A stretch of 64,000 nt of DNA, from contig CALRQL020000014.1 in assembly GCA_943370295.1 (NCBI GenBank), positions 28,457-92,456 of the forward strand, given 5' to 3'. Every line of letters starts with the position of its first letter. The stretch's first letter is position 1. The stretch comes from SB11 sp943370295. GTDB lineage: Bacteria; Bacteroidota; Bacteroidia; UBA8524. Below are positions 26,437 through 34,338 of the stretch, piece after piece. The notes below the pieces were generated by a model. The model made no database searches. It was not told the origin of the DNA and saw nothing but the letters and a program-made list of their open reading frames with translations. The translations under genes were made by a program, and so were the position numbers.

Positions 26437-27654
26437 TTGAATTACAGTTACTACATAGGCCGCCGTCTCACGGGCAAAAGCTCCAAGTCGTTTTCAAGAC
26501 TCATTATCCGTATTGGTATAGCAGGTATTGCTATCAGTATAGGGGTGATGATAGGCTCTGTAGCTATTCTTACCGGGTTTAAAAACCAAATAACTGATAA
26601 AGTAGTAGGCTTTGGGGCACATATACAGGTAAAAGCCCTTGAACTGAATGAATCGTTTGAAGCGACTCCCATCAACCGCAACCAACCGTTTTTGAAGACA
26701 GTTAAACAAACGGGACCTGTTACCCATGTGCAGGTATATGCCCACAAAGCAGCTATTATAAAAACCGATACCGATGTTGAGGGAATTGTGTTGAAGGGAG
26801 TAGATAAGGAGTTTGACTGGACGTTTATGCAAGGCTGTCTTACTGAAGGTAAGTTGCCAGATTTTAAAGACTCAATAACGGGTCAGGAGATACTGATATC
26901 AAAAATACTGGCCGATAAGCTACGCTTGAAAGTGGGCGATAATGTGCCGTTGTATTTTATACAAGAGCCTGTACGGGCAAGGGGTTTAACAGTATCAGGT
27001 GTATATGAAACCGGGCTTGAGGATTATGATAAAACTTTTGCCTTGGTTGATTTGCGTCACATACAAAAACTGAACGGATGGGGCGATAGTATGGTGCAAG
27101 GTTTTGAGGTGATGTTGGCCAATTTTGAGCGCCTTGATGAAACCACCTATAACCTGAACGGTGAATTACCTCCCAATATAAAAGCATACAATGCCCGCGA
27201 ACTGAAACCACAAATTTTTGATTGGTTGGCACTGCTGGATACCAACGTAGTAATTATTATGGTGTTAATGATTTTGGTGGCATGTATAAACATGATAACT
27301 GCCTTGCTGGTGCTTATTATTGAGCGTACCAATATGATTGGTATTTTAAAAGCATTGGGTAGCAGTGATTGGGGCATACAACGTATTTTTCTTTACAAAG
27401 CAGCTTACCTTATAGGGCAGGGGTTGTTGATAGGTAATGCAATGGGCTTAGGCTTTTGTTACTATCAGCAGAAAACAAGTTTTATAAAGCTTGACCCTGA
27501 ATCGTACTACTTGAATTTTGTGCCTGTTAATATTGAGCTACTCCCCATCATAATTATTAATGTGGGTGCATTTGTGGTGTGCATTATTGCGATGTTGTTG
27601 CCCAGTTTAATGGTTTCCCGCATTACTCCTGTAAAAGCCATCCGCTTTGATTAA
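26437..27654 (+). CDS. ABC transporter permease, LolC/LolE-FtsX type
   Basis: A 405-residue permease with an N-terminal membrane helix, a large periplasmic domain (~residues 50-260) and three C-terminal membrane helices (VVIIMVLMILVACINMITALLVLI; AYLIGQGLLIGNAMGLGF; LLPIIIINVGAFVVCIIAMLLPSL). The N-terminal YYIGRRLTGKSSKSFSRLIIRIGI and the C-terminal ISRITPVKAIRFD fit lipoprotein-release type permeases. It starts with TTG; the normal N-terminal YIGRR motif follows at once. The ATPase partner is not adjacent. It precedes an acetyltransferase by 11 bases. Confidence 0.88.
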   Translation: MNYSYYIGRRLTGKSSKSFSRLIIRIGIAGIAISIGVMIGSVAILTGFKNQITDKVVGFGAHIQVKALELNESFEATPINRNQPFLKTVKQTGPVTHVQVYAHKAAIIKTDTDVEGIVLKGVDKEFDWTFMQGCLTEGKLPDFKDSITGQEILISKILADKLRLKVGDNVPLYFIQEPVRARGLTVSGVYETGLEDYDKTFALVDLRHIQKLNGWGDSMVQGFEVMLANFERLDETTYNLNGELPPNIKAYNARELKPQIFDWLALLDTNVVIIMVLMILVACINMITALLVLIIERTNMIGILKALGSSDWGIQRIFLYKAAYLIGQGLLIGNAMGLGFCYYQQKTSFIKLDPESYYLNFVPVNIELLPIIIINVGAFVVCIIAMLLPSLMVSRITPVKAIRFD

Positions 27655-27665
27655 TTTCTTGTTCG

Positions 27666-28205
27666 ATGCAAATAATTGCTGAAACTGAACGCCTTATTAT
27701 TCGTGAGTTGCTACCCGAGGATGCAACGGGTATGTTTAAAATGGATAGTGACCCCGCGGTGCATAGGTATTTAGGAAATGACCCTGTGAAGGATATTGAG
27801 CAGATACATAATGTAATCAGTTTTATCAGGCAGCAATACGTAGATAATAGTATCGGCAGGTGGGCGGTGATTGAAAAGGAAAGCGGAGAATTTATAGGCT
27901 GGACGGGACTGAAGTTGATGCGTGAAACGGTGAACAACCACACCAATTATTACGATTTTGGTTACCGATTTGTTAAAAGCAGTTGGGGCAAGGGGTATGC
28001 TACCGAAACAGCTGCACCCTCGTTGCAATATGGGTTTGATGTATTACAAGCCGATGCAATTTATGCAATGGCTGATGAAGTTAATACTGCATCGCGCAGG
28101 GTATTGCAAAAAGCAGGGTTACAGTTTATAGAAATGTTTGATTACGAAGATACTCAGCACGCATGGTATAAAATTACCCGTGAGGAGTTTACAACACCAA
28201 TATAG
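27666..28205 (+). CDS. GNAT family N-acetyltransferase (RimJ/RimL-like)
   Basis: A 179-residue acetyltransferase. It begins with AETERLIIRELLPED, has the conserved IGWTGLKL strand, the acetyl-CoA loop (RFVKSSWGKGYATETA) and the ALAD-like ADEVNTASRRVLQKAGL segment followed by FIEMFDY. This is the RimJ/RimL subgroup, which acetylates protein N-termini or small molecules; the substrate is unknown. It lies 11 bases after the permease and is probably co-transcribed. A strong hairpin ends the unit. Confidence 0.88.
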   Translation: MQIIAETERLIIRELLPEDATGMFKMDSDPAVHRYLGNDPVKDIEQIHNVISFIRQQYVDNSIGRWAVIEKESGEFIGWTGLKLMRETVNNHTNYYDFGYRFVKSSWGKGYATETAAPSLQYGFDVLQADAIYAMADEVNTASRRVLQKAGLQFIEMFDYEDTQHAWYKITREEFTTPI

Positions 28206-28225
28206 TACGGGTGTGTAAAAAAAAT

Positions 28226-28262
28226 ACGGCTCAAAGCATTATTAAATAATGCTTTGAGCCGT
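28226..28262. terminator. Perfect 18-base inverted repeat, bidirectional terminator
   Basis: ACGGCTCAAAGCATTATT and its exact reverse complement are separated by a single base. It lies between the convergent acetyltransferase (ends 28205) and TerC gene (ends 28285). A-rich tracts on the left side provide a T-run for the minus strand. Confidence 0.88.
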
Positions 28263-28284
28263 TTATATGAATAACAAACTTTTA

Positions 28285-29040
28285 TTAGTGCGATTCTTTT
28301 CCGTTGGTCTTTTTCCTCATGCGCATATTCAGTATTTCTACAATCAGTGAGAATACAATAGCAGCATAAATATATCCTTTGGGTACGTGGTTGTGGAAAG
28401 CATCTGCAATCAACATAACACCAATCATAATAAGGAATGATAAGGCCAATATTTGCAACGATGGGTGAGCATTGATAAACTTACTGATGGCACCGCTAAA
28501 CATCATCATAATAATGATTGAGATGATAACGGCTATAATCATCAATATTACTTTATCAGTCATACCGATTGCAGTCAAAATTGAATCGAATGAGAAAACA
28601 ATATCCAGCATTACAATTTGCACAATAATGCTGCTAAAACTAACGCCCTTGCCTTTTACAGAAAGCTCGTGTTCCTTGCCTTCCACTTTACTGTAAATCT
28701 CACTGGTACTTTTAGCCAACAAGAAAATACCACCAGCTAATAAAATGGCATCTCGTCCGCTAAAGCCAAACTCAGTAATATCAAGAGCCAAAAAGTGGAA
28801 GTCTTTGATGACGAACAACGGGGTATCAAATTTCATAATCCATGTGATGCCTATTAACATCGCAATACGGAATATCAAAGCCAACGAAAGCCCAATCATG
28901 CGGGCACGTGGTTGTTTTTCTTTAGGTAATTTGTTGGTTACTATTGAAATAAAGATAATGTTATCAATACCCAATACTACCTCAAGAAATGTAAGAGTAA
29001 TAAGGGCCATTATGCCCGCCGAGGTGAAGATTTCTTCCAT
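28285..29040 (-). CDS. TerC family membrane protein
   Basis: A 251-residue protein with seven or so membrane helices. The two TerC signature stretches are present: LEVVLGIDNIIFISIV near residue 20 and LDIVFSFDSILTAIGM in the second half, each with acidic residues thought to bind metal ions. TerC relatives export manganese or other metals, some for secreted enzymes. The C-terminus is Lys/Arg-rich (RMRKKTNGKES). A TATCTTTG element (29067-29060, minus) lies 19 bases before the ATG. It is divergent from ADP-ribosylglycohydrolase. Confidence 0.93.
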   Translation of the reverse strand: MEEIFTSAGIMALITLTFLEVVLGIDNIIFISIVTNKLPKEKQPRARMIGLSLALIFRIAMLIGITWIMKFDTPLFVIKDFHFLALDITEFGFSGRDAILLAGGIFLLAKSTSEIYSKVEGKEHELSVKGKGVSFSSIIVQIVMLDIVFSFDSILTAIGMTDKVILMIIAVIISIIIMMMFSGAISKFINAHPSLQILALSFLIMIGVMLIADAFHNHVPKGYIYAAIVFSLIVEILNMRMRKKTNGKESH

Positions 29041-29158
29041 AGGTTGTTTAATTCAGCCGCAAAGATAGGAGTATAGCGTACATCTTGCTTTTGAGCCTCT
29101 GAAAAAATTATTTCAAAAGCAAAATGCTATATATATCGGCTTTGAATATATTGCAATA

Positions 29159-30097
29159 ATGACAAGAAATTTGGTTGCCGATGTATTGTTGGGTGTTGCT
29201 GTTGGCGATGCTTTAGGGGTTCCGCATGAGTTTAAAGGCCGCTCGGTTTTTGTAAACAAACCGGTTACTTTTATGGAGGGATATGGAACCTATCATGTTC
29301 CTGTGGGCACATGGTCTGATGATACATCGTTAACATTATGCCTTGCCCAAAGTTTATTAAAGGGATATGATTTAGAAGATATCGCGGCCAATTTTGTTAA
29401 ATGGGTGAAGGATGGATTATGGACAGCAACAGGTACGTTGTTTGATATTGGAATTACAACAAGAAACTCCATCAGACAACTTGAGCGAGGCATAAATCCG
29501 TTACATTCAGGTGATTTTGATGAATATGCAAACGGTAATGGCTCATTAATGCGCATTTTACCATTGATATTCTATTTAAAAGATGAACCGATTAATGAAC
29601 GCTACGAACTAGTGAAGCAAGTGTCGGCCATCACACATGCCCATATCCGTTCAGTAATAGCCTGTTTTTACTACACTGAATTTGCCTTGCAACTCATACA
29701 GGGAGTAAGTCCGATGGAGGCTTACAATAATAATAAGACGAGAATTACTCACTTTCTAAGTTCACAGGACATAAATCCTAAAGAAATAGACAAGTTTAAA
29801 AGGTTGTTGCAAGAAGATATCTACTTCACACAAGACAATTTTATCATGTCATCGGGGTATGTAATTCATACACTTGAGGCATCAATCTGGAGTGTGTTAA
29901 CCACAAGCAGTTATAAAGAAGCTATACTAAAAGCTGTTAATTTGGGTGAAGATACCGATACTACAGGTGCAGTTACGGGAGGGTTAGCAGGATTAATTTA
30001 TGGTGCAAGCGAAATACCCTATGAATGGCTTTTTGTGCTTGCCAGGAAAGATGATATAAGTAAACTTGCTGATGAACTAGCAGCAAGGTACTTTTAG
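29159..30097 (+). CDS. ADP-ribosylglycohydrolase family protein
   Basis: A 312-residue DraG/ARH-type enzyme that removes ADP-ribose from modified proteins or other acceptors. Metal-binding motifs are visible: GDALG near residue 16-20, TWSDDTS at 51-57 and GEDTDTTGAVTGG near 263-275 with Asp265 and Asp267. Length fits the family. No ADP-ribosyltransferase or toxin gene is adjacent, so the target is unknown. It converges on a DUF4145 gene with 10 bases between the stop codons. Confidence 0.92.
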   Translation: MTRNLVADVLLGVAVGDALGVPHEFKGRSVFVNKPVTFMEGYGTYHVPVGTWSDDTSLTLCLAQSLLKGYDLEDIAANFVKWVKDGLWTATGTLFDIGITTRNSIRQLERGINPLHSGDFDEYANGNGSLMRILPLIFYLKDEPINERYELVKQVSAITHAHIRSVIACFYYTEFALQLIQGVSPMEAYNNNKTRITHFLSSQDINPKEIDKFKRLLQEDIYFTQDNFIMSSGYVIHTLEASIWSVLTTSSYKEAILKAVNLGEDTDTTGAVTGGLAGLIYGASEIPYEWLFVLARKDDISKLADELAARYF

Positions 30098-30107
30098 CCC
30101 ATTTAAC

Positions 30108-30785
30108 CTATTTAGCGGCAACCCCTAAAGGACTTTTACCGCTATCGGTAAGTTTTTTGTTCAGAGCCTCGCGTTTTGCTTTTAGTTTAGCAGGTTGTAC
30201 AAAGTATAAATCAAACATTAGCTCTAATACATCCAACATCCACTCGGCTTCTTCGGGCTCGGCGTCAACAATTTCTCCTGCGGCAGTACTTTTAGTGGGG
30301 TAAATATTAAAGTTGGCAATACTTTTTATTTCCAGTAAACTTTCGGCAAGGGCAGGGGTAAGGGTTCGATTGTCAATTACCTCGTCGATTTCTTTAGCAA
30401 GGTTAGATTTTTTAACTCCTGCTTTCTCGCGTAAAATATTTTGTAGACATCTGCGACTAAGTGCAGCGCTGGCTTTAGGGCTTTGTGCCAAAGTAAGGCA
30501 GGCTTCTTCGTAATCACGTGCATATAACTCATCAACCTCTTCGGGAGCCGGTGGCCTGCCCGATGTGAATGGCATTACAGTGGTACGTGAGATAATGCCT
30601 TTGCGCAACGAATTGCCGTTGCTGTCTTTTACCAGTTCGCCTTTACCAAGGTCAATAATAATGCGTTTACAATCAGGATTAGGGCAGTGCATTACAAATG
30701 CTTGCCAGTACACATCAGTTTCGTAACCAATATTAATCTCTTTGAATGTTGCGTTAACCTCTAATTGGCAGTGTGGACACTTCAT
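30108..30785 (-). CDS. Zinc-ribbon DUF4145 protein
   Basis: A 225-residue protein. The N-terminus is a zinc ribbon (CPHC at residues 3-6 and a second CPNPDC pair). Residues ~85-200 are a DUF4145 domain (RDYEEACLTLAQSPKASAAL, RRCLQNILREK, EIDEVID, IANFNIYPTK, WMLDVLELMFDLYF). DUF4145 often occurs beside restriction or defence genes and is otherwise uncharacterised; none is adjacent here. A hydrophilic tail of ~30 residues (KLKAKREALNKK) follows. Confidence 0.88.
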   Translation of the reverse strand: MKCPHCQLEVNATFKEINIGYETDVYWQAFVMHCPNPDCKRIIIDLGKGELVKDSNGNSLRKGIISRTTVMPFTSGRPPAPEEVDELYARDYEEACLTLAQSPKASAALSRRCLQNILREKAGVKKSNLAKEIDEVIDNRTLTPALAESLLEIKSIANFNIYPTKSTAAGEIVDAEPEEAEWMLDVLELMFDLYFVQPAKLKAKREALNKKLTDSGKSPLGVAAK

Positions 30786-30829
30786 GTTAAGGAATTATTA
30801 TGCAATATATCAAACAAGGTTGATATTAA

Positions 30830-30852
30830 AAGGCAACGATGCGCTGCCTTTT
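30830..30852 (-). terminator. Probable terminator of the DinB gene
   Basis: AAGGCA/TGCCTT arms with a short loop; T-runs occur on both sides (TTTTTT on the plus strand, TTTT on the minus). It lies about 110 bases past the stop of the DinB gene at 30962. Confidence 0.5.
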
Positions 30853-30961
30853 TTATTGCGTGTTGAACGTAAAAATTATATTTTTTTTTAAATGACAATG
30901 AACGTGCTATGGTATGCTTTTGTTATAAATATATATAACGATAATCCCTGTTTGTACAAAT

Positions 30962-31501
30962 CTACTGAATTGCAGATTGTTGTACCAAATACTTTTCTTT
31001 AATAACGTTGATATGATGCATTTCGTGTCCTGCTATTAAAAAACCTATCGATCGTACTGATAATTGAGTGTCGCGTGCAGGGCCTCTAAGCTCTAATACC
31101 GATGGGTGTAGGGTTTTATATTGCAGTAACGTAGCATTTCTTAATAGCTCCCACTCTTGCAGTAAATCTTCTTTGGTACGTGTATCAGCCAGCGATGCTG
31201 TTACAAACGTATGCACATCGTAGCCGGGTATTGCGCTTAGCTCATTTCTCGAAAAACGCATGGCTCTGAAACCAAAATTGCGTTCAGCGTCTATCAGGTG
31301 TTGTAAAATTTCTTTTATACTCCATTTTCCTTCAGCATATCGGTAATTCAAAGCCTCGTCACTCAAAGGGTTTAGAAGTGCAAAAGTATCGTTGTGTATG
31401 GTTGTTAAAGCAGTAACTAAATCAGTGTCGGCAGCAAATTTTTTAATATAATGATCGTAAAAACCAAAAGTTTCGTGTGCCGCCGGTGGTACTATAATCA
31501 T
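30962..31501 (-). CDS. DinB-like four-helix-bundle protein
   Basis: A 179-residue DinB superfamily protein. It contains the conserved region KWSIKEILQHLIDAERNFGFRAM with the first His, and a second His pair in GHEMHHINVIKE near the C-terminus, a likely metal site. Family members include thiol transferases and damage-induced proteins of unclear role. It is a single gene, oriented with the DUF4145 gene but 176 bases away. Confidence 0.88.
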   Translation of the reverse strand: MIIVPPAAHETFGFYDHYIKKFAADTDLVTALTTIHNDTFALLNPLSDEALNYRYAEGKWSIKEILQHLIDAERNFGFRAMRFSRNELSAIPGYDVHTFVTASLADTRTKEDLLQEWELLRNATLLQYKTLHPSVLELRGPARDTQLSVRSIGFLIAGHEMHHINVIKEKYLVQQSAIQ

Positions 31502-31587
31502 AAAAAATACAGAAATTATTAATCAGTTCAAAAATACTATTTGTAACGGGTATTAAGCCATTGTGAAGTAAAAGGAAAGTAAGATTT

Positions 31588-32322
31588 TTAATACTGTTTT
31601 ACATAACAGTGAATTACAGTGGTATTACTTTTTAATACTAAAGAGTTGCCACTGCCCGAAAAGGTTGCCTCATAACATTTATTATATACGTATGATAATG
31701 TATCTACCTGCATACAAACGAAATTATTTTCAGTGATGTGCCAAGTACCTTGTGCACCGGGGGTGTTGATGCCGGGTAATTGCACAATTGAGTTTTCATC
31801 AAACGAGAGCGACTCTGTACAAACTCCAGGGATTGTAAGAGCAATCCCTGTTGTGTGGGGAGTATATGTTTTGCCATCATACTCTATATGAGAAACGCAC
31901 CAAGAATCAGCCACTAACCTGTCGTAGGTTGACGGGATTAATAAATACAGAATAGTAGAGGTGATAGTAACTACTGTAATGGCAAGCAATACGTATAAAC
32001 GATGCTCAACGGATAGCTTTTTTAGTAAGGGTATGTTTGAGGTGCTTTTATCAAAAGCTTTTTGCAGTGCTGAGGGTTCTTGTTCTACCCGTGGAGTTAA
32101 GTACCCGTTCTCATTTAGCACCGCCAGTGCTTTTTCGGTATCGGTTTCAAAAATTTGCAGTTTAACTCCGCCCATAGCCCCGGAGTGCTTTGATACTTGA
32201 ATAGCAAGACTGTCTTTTAGAAAGCAGGCAATACCATTACTTTCTAAAAGGCCAACTGTATAAGAAGCTTCAAATGCGGTTGAAAAAGTTAAAAGCGTTA
32301 CTAAGCGGGTATGTTTCATCAA
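31588..32322 (-). CDS. DUF2007 domain membrane protein with extracytoplasmic beta domain
   Basis: A 244-residue protein. Residues ~5-75 are a DUF2007 ('putative signal transducing') domain (RLVTLLTFSTAFEASYTVGL ... GGVKLQIFETDTEKALAVL). After a short linker a membrane helix follows (YVLLAITVVTITSTILYLLI). The C-terminal ~110 residues are beta-rich with several Cys (SWCVSHIEYDGKTYTPHTTG, PGVCTESLSFDENS, YVYNKCYEATF, VIHCYVKQY), lipocalin-like in pattern. The arrangement suggests a cytoplasmic sensor linked to a periplasmic domain; the function is unknown. Confidence 0.75.
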   Translation of the reverse strand: MMKHTRLVTLLTFSTAFEASYTVGLLESNGIACFLKDSLAIQVSKHSGAMGGVKLQIFETDTEKALAVLNENGYLTPRVEQEPSALQKAFDKSTSNIPLLKKLSVEHRLYVLLAITVVTITSTILYLLIPSTYDRLVADSWCVSHIEYDGKTYTPHTTGIALTIPGVCTESLSFDENSIVQLPGINTPGAQGTWHITENNFVCMQVDTLSYVYNKCYEATFSGSGNSLVLKSNTTVIHCYVKQY

Positions 32323-32340
32323 AATACCTTGTTAAAACAA

Positions 32341-32361
32341 AACCCCGCTTAAGGCGGGGTT
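32341..32361 (-). terminator. Terminator of the NfeD-FloA unit
   Basis: AACCCCGC/GCGGGGTT arms with a TTAAG loop. On the minus strand TTTT follows. It lies 28 bases past the stop at 32390. Confidence 0.88.
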
Positions 32362-32389
32362 GTATATTTCAAATCAAGAAAATTTCAAA

Positions 32390-33364
32390 TTACTTGTCTT
32401 TCTTTTGAGCATCGGGGCGGGCAATGCTTTCACGCATATCCGTATCGGCTTTCAGGTTTTGCATTTTGTAATAATCCATAATGCCTAAATTACCGTTTCT
32501 AAACGCCTCGGCCATTGCCAAAGGTACTTGTGCTTCGGCCTCAATTACTTTGGCGCGTGCTTCTTGTATTTTGGCTTTAAATTCCTGCTCTGCAGCTACC
32601 GCCATTGCACGGCGTTCTTCAGCGCGGGCGTTGGCCACTTTCAAATCAGCATCCGCTTGGTCGGTTTGTAGTTTTGCACCTACGTTGCTACCGATATCAA
32701 TATCGGCAATATCAATAGAAAGTATTTCAAACGCAGTACCTGCATCCAATCCCTTATCCAATACCACTTTTGATATACGGTCGGGGTTTTCCATCACTTC
32801 TTTGTGGTTCAATGCAGAACCGATGGTGGTTACAATACCTTCACCCACACGGGCAAGTACGGTTTCTTCGCCGGCACCACCCACCAACTGGCGTATGTTG
32901 GTACGCACTGTTACACGGGCTTTGGCAATCAGCTGGATACCGTCTTTAGCTACCGCAGCTACAGGAGGTGTATTGATAACGCGAGGGTCAACCGAACGTT
33001 TTACAGCATCAAACACATCACGACCTGCAAGGTCAATAGCAGTTGCCATTTTAAAATCAAGAGGGATATTAGCTTTATCAGCCGATATAAGGGCTTTGAT
33101 TACGTTGTTTACATTACCGCCCGCCAAAAAGTGGGTTTCCATTTCGTTAGGAGTAATTTTCAAGCCTGCTTTGGTTGAGGTAATCAAAGCGTTTACAATT
33201 AATGATGGCGGAACTTTACGGAAACGCATCAGCACTAATTGCAGTAAACTAACCCGTACGTTTGATATAATGGCAGTAAACCACAAACGAATGGGAATGA
33301 AGTATGAAAAAACTATCAGGCCAACGATTGCCGCAACGGCAATAAAAATCATCATAATATCCAT
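32390..33364 (-). CDS. floA: Flotillin-like protein FloA
   Basis: A 324-residue flotillin-like protein with a short N-terminal membrane segment (MIFIAVAAIVGLIVFSYFI) and the family block AGLKITPNEMETHFLAGGNV. Residues ~150-250 hold the band-7-like core (ARVTVRTNIRQLVGGAGEETVLARVGEGIV). A coiled coil rich in Ala/Glu/Arg follows (VANARAEERRAMAVAAEQEF) and a hydrophilic end. FloA organises membrane microdomains. It lies 12 bases after the NfeD gene, its usual partner. Confidence 0.93.
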   Translation of the reverse strand: MDIMMIFIAVAAIVGLIVFSYFIPIRLWFTAIISNVRVSLLQLVLMRFRKVPPSLIVNALITSTKAGLKITPNEMETHFLAGGNVNNVIKALISADKANIPLDFKMATAIDLAGRDVFDAVKRSVDPRVINTPPVAAVAKDGIQLIAKARVTVRTNIRQLVGGAGEETVLARVGEGIVTTIGSALNHKEVMENPDRISKVVLDKGLDAGTAFEILSIDIADIDIGSNVGAKLQTDQADADLKVANARAEERRAMAVAAEQEFKAKIQEARAKVIEAEAQVPLAMAEAFRNGNLGIMDYYKMQNLKADTDMRESIARPDAQKKDK

Positions 33365-33376
33365 AGTATCGGTGTT

Positions 33377-33844
33377 TTAATTTTCTGTTTTACGAACGTA
33401 TATCTTGTTATCTTCAATCTTATAAACCTCAATAGGAGAGTGGGCAACAATAATTCCGCCCTCGCTGCTTACCTCATATTTTTCATCACCAAACAACGCA
33501 TTGCCCATGGGCCTCAATTCTGAAACTGTAATGCCTCTTGTACCTACCTTCACCAACTCCTCGTCAATGGTATTCATTTTGCCGTCCAGCTCATCTTTTA
33601 AGGCCAAACGTTTCCATGCTCCTGATTTTAAACTGTAGTAAATAATGGCAGCAGTGCTTAAAAGTGTAACAACCGCGCTGATATGTCCTGCGGTGGTGCC
33701 ATATAGCTTATAAACTTCAAACACGCCAAAGCCCATCATGCCAAAGGCCAATATACCCAATATGCCGCCGGGTACCACCAAAAGTTCCAATACCAGTAGC
33801 GCTATACCCAGCAGAATTAATAAAATAATAACGGCAATGTTCAT
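33377..33844 (-). CDS. NfeD-like membrane protein
   Basis: A 155-residue protein with N-terminal membrane segments (AVIILLILLGIALLVLELLVV; GILAFGMMGFGVFEVY), a third membrane helix (VVTLLSTAAIIYYSL), and a C-terminal OB-fold typical of NfeD (VGTRGITVSELRPMGNALFGD, EVYKIEDNKIYVRK). NfeD proteins pair with flotillins or stomatins; here FloA follows in the same operon. A TATATTTG element (33872-33865, minus) lies 20 bases upstream of the start. Confidence 0.92.
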   Translation of the reverse strand: MNIAVIILLILLGIALLVLELLVVPGGILGILAFGMMGFGVFEVYKLYGTTAGHISAVVTLLSTAAIIYYSLKSGAWKRLALKDELDGKMNTIDEELVKVGTRGITVSELRPMGNALFGDEKYEVSSEGGIIVAHSPIEVYKIEDNKIYVRKTEN

Positions 33845-34012
33845 GGCTGGCAGGGTGATTTTAGCAAATATACTGATTTTGCAGCTATGCAGGGTTAAAT
33901 TACGTGTAGCTAATAATGATTTTACATTGCCAAGTAAAAGCCACTAAAGGCAACAACCGAACTATAAGAGGAATGAAGAGAGTTAAAACGCTTGTAAATG
34001 AAAGATATGTAT

Positions 34013-34098
34013 AAAAAAAATGGCCGCACTTGAGTTAACAAGTGCAGCCCTATCAATTGCATTGCTTATGTCCCGTCTCCCGACGGATTGGAAAAGCT
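34013..34098 (-). ncRNA. Candidate small RNA with own promoter and terminator
   Basis: On the minus strand a perfect TTG-N20-TATTTTTG promoter ends at 34103. The predicted transcript begins near 34098, has a hairpin CCGTC-GGGA-GACGG (34086-34073) with a GNRA tetraloop, then an unpaired segment containing ATAAGCAATGCAATTGATAGGG, and ends with a near-perfect hairpin (34049-34022) followed by eight T. It is too short to code and contains no plausible ORF. It is probably independent of NfeD, which has its own promoter 140 bases on; a leader or attenuator role is the alternative. Confidence 0.6.
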
Positions 34099-34102
34099 GG
34101 TA

Positions 34103-34133
34103 CAAAAATACCACGGCTTTTAGTCTCACGCAA
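34103..34133 (-). promoter_or_regulatory. Promoter of the small RNA candidate
   Basis: TTG at 34133-34131, spacer of 20 bases, TATTTTTG at 34110-34103, an exact match to the Bacteroidota consensus. Confidence 0.7.
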
Positions 34134-34303
34134 TAGTTTTATTAAAAAAATTGTTAAGATTACTGCTATGTGTATTAACTTTTCATTTTTTTGATGTGTA
34201 AACGTTAATTTATCGTTAACAAGGCTCCTCTGTATGGTTTGATAGTTCTTTGTCGGTTTATTTTTTAAACATTATTTTGTTTATTTAAAAAACATTAAGA
34301 AAT

Positions 34304-34338
34304 TTGTACACACAACCAAGTTATCAACAAGTGTACAA
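34304..34338 (+). promoter_or_regulatory. Inverted repeat abutting the S24 repressor start (candidate operator)
   Basis: TTGTACAC (34304-34311) and its exact reverse complement GTGTACAA (34331-34338) flank a 19-base spacer. The second arm ends one base before the ATG at 34339. This placement is typical of an autoregulated repressor; binding is inferred. Confidence 0.5.

Larger units (their letters stand above)
33845..34338. other. Gene-free region holding a candidate small RNA and a repressor operator
   Basis: 494 bases without a protein gene. From left to right it holds the NfeD promoter, a candidate small RNA on the minus strand (34013-34098), the RNA's promoter, and an inverted repeat abutting the S24 repressor start (34304-34338). 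The interval 34135-34300 is AT-rich with nothing I can assign. Confidence 0.6.

Noticed and set aside
32481..33380. Long open frame (299 codons) on the strand opposite floA
   Set aside because: It mirrors the whole floA gene, which has clear family motifs and an operon partner; the frame arises from codon bias and its protein has no recognisable features.
34013..34098. Riboswitch in the leader of NfeD-FloA
   Set aside because: A T-run terminator and a separate -7 element separate it from NfeD, and I recognise no known aptamer; kept as a small RNA candidate.
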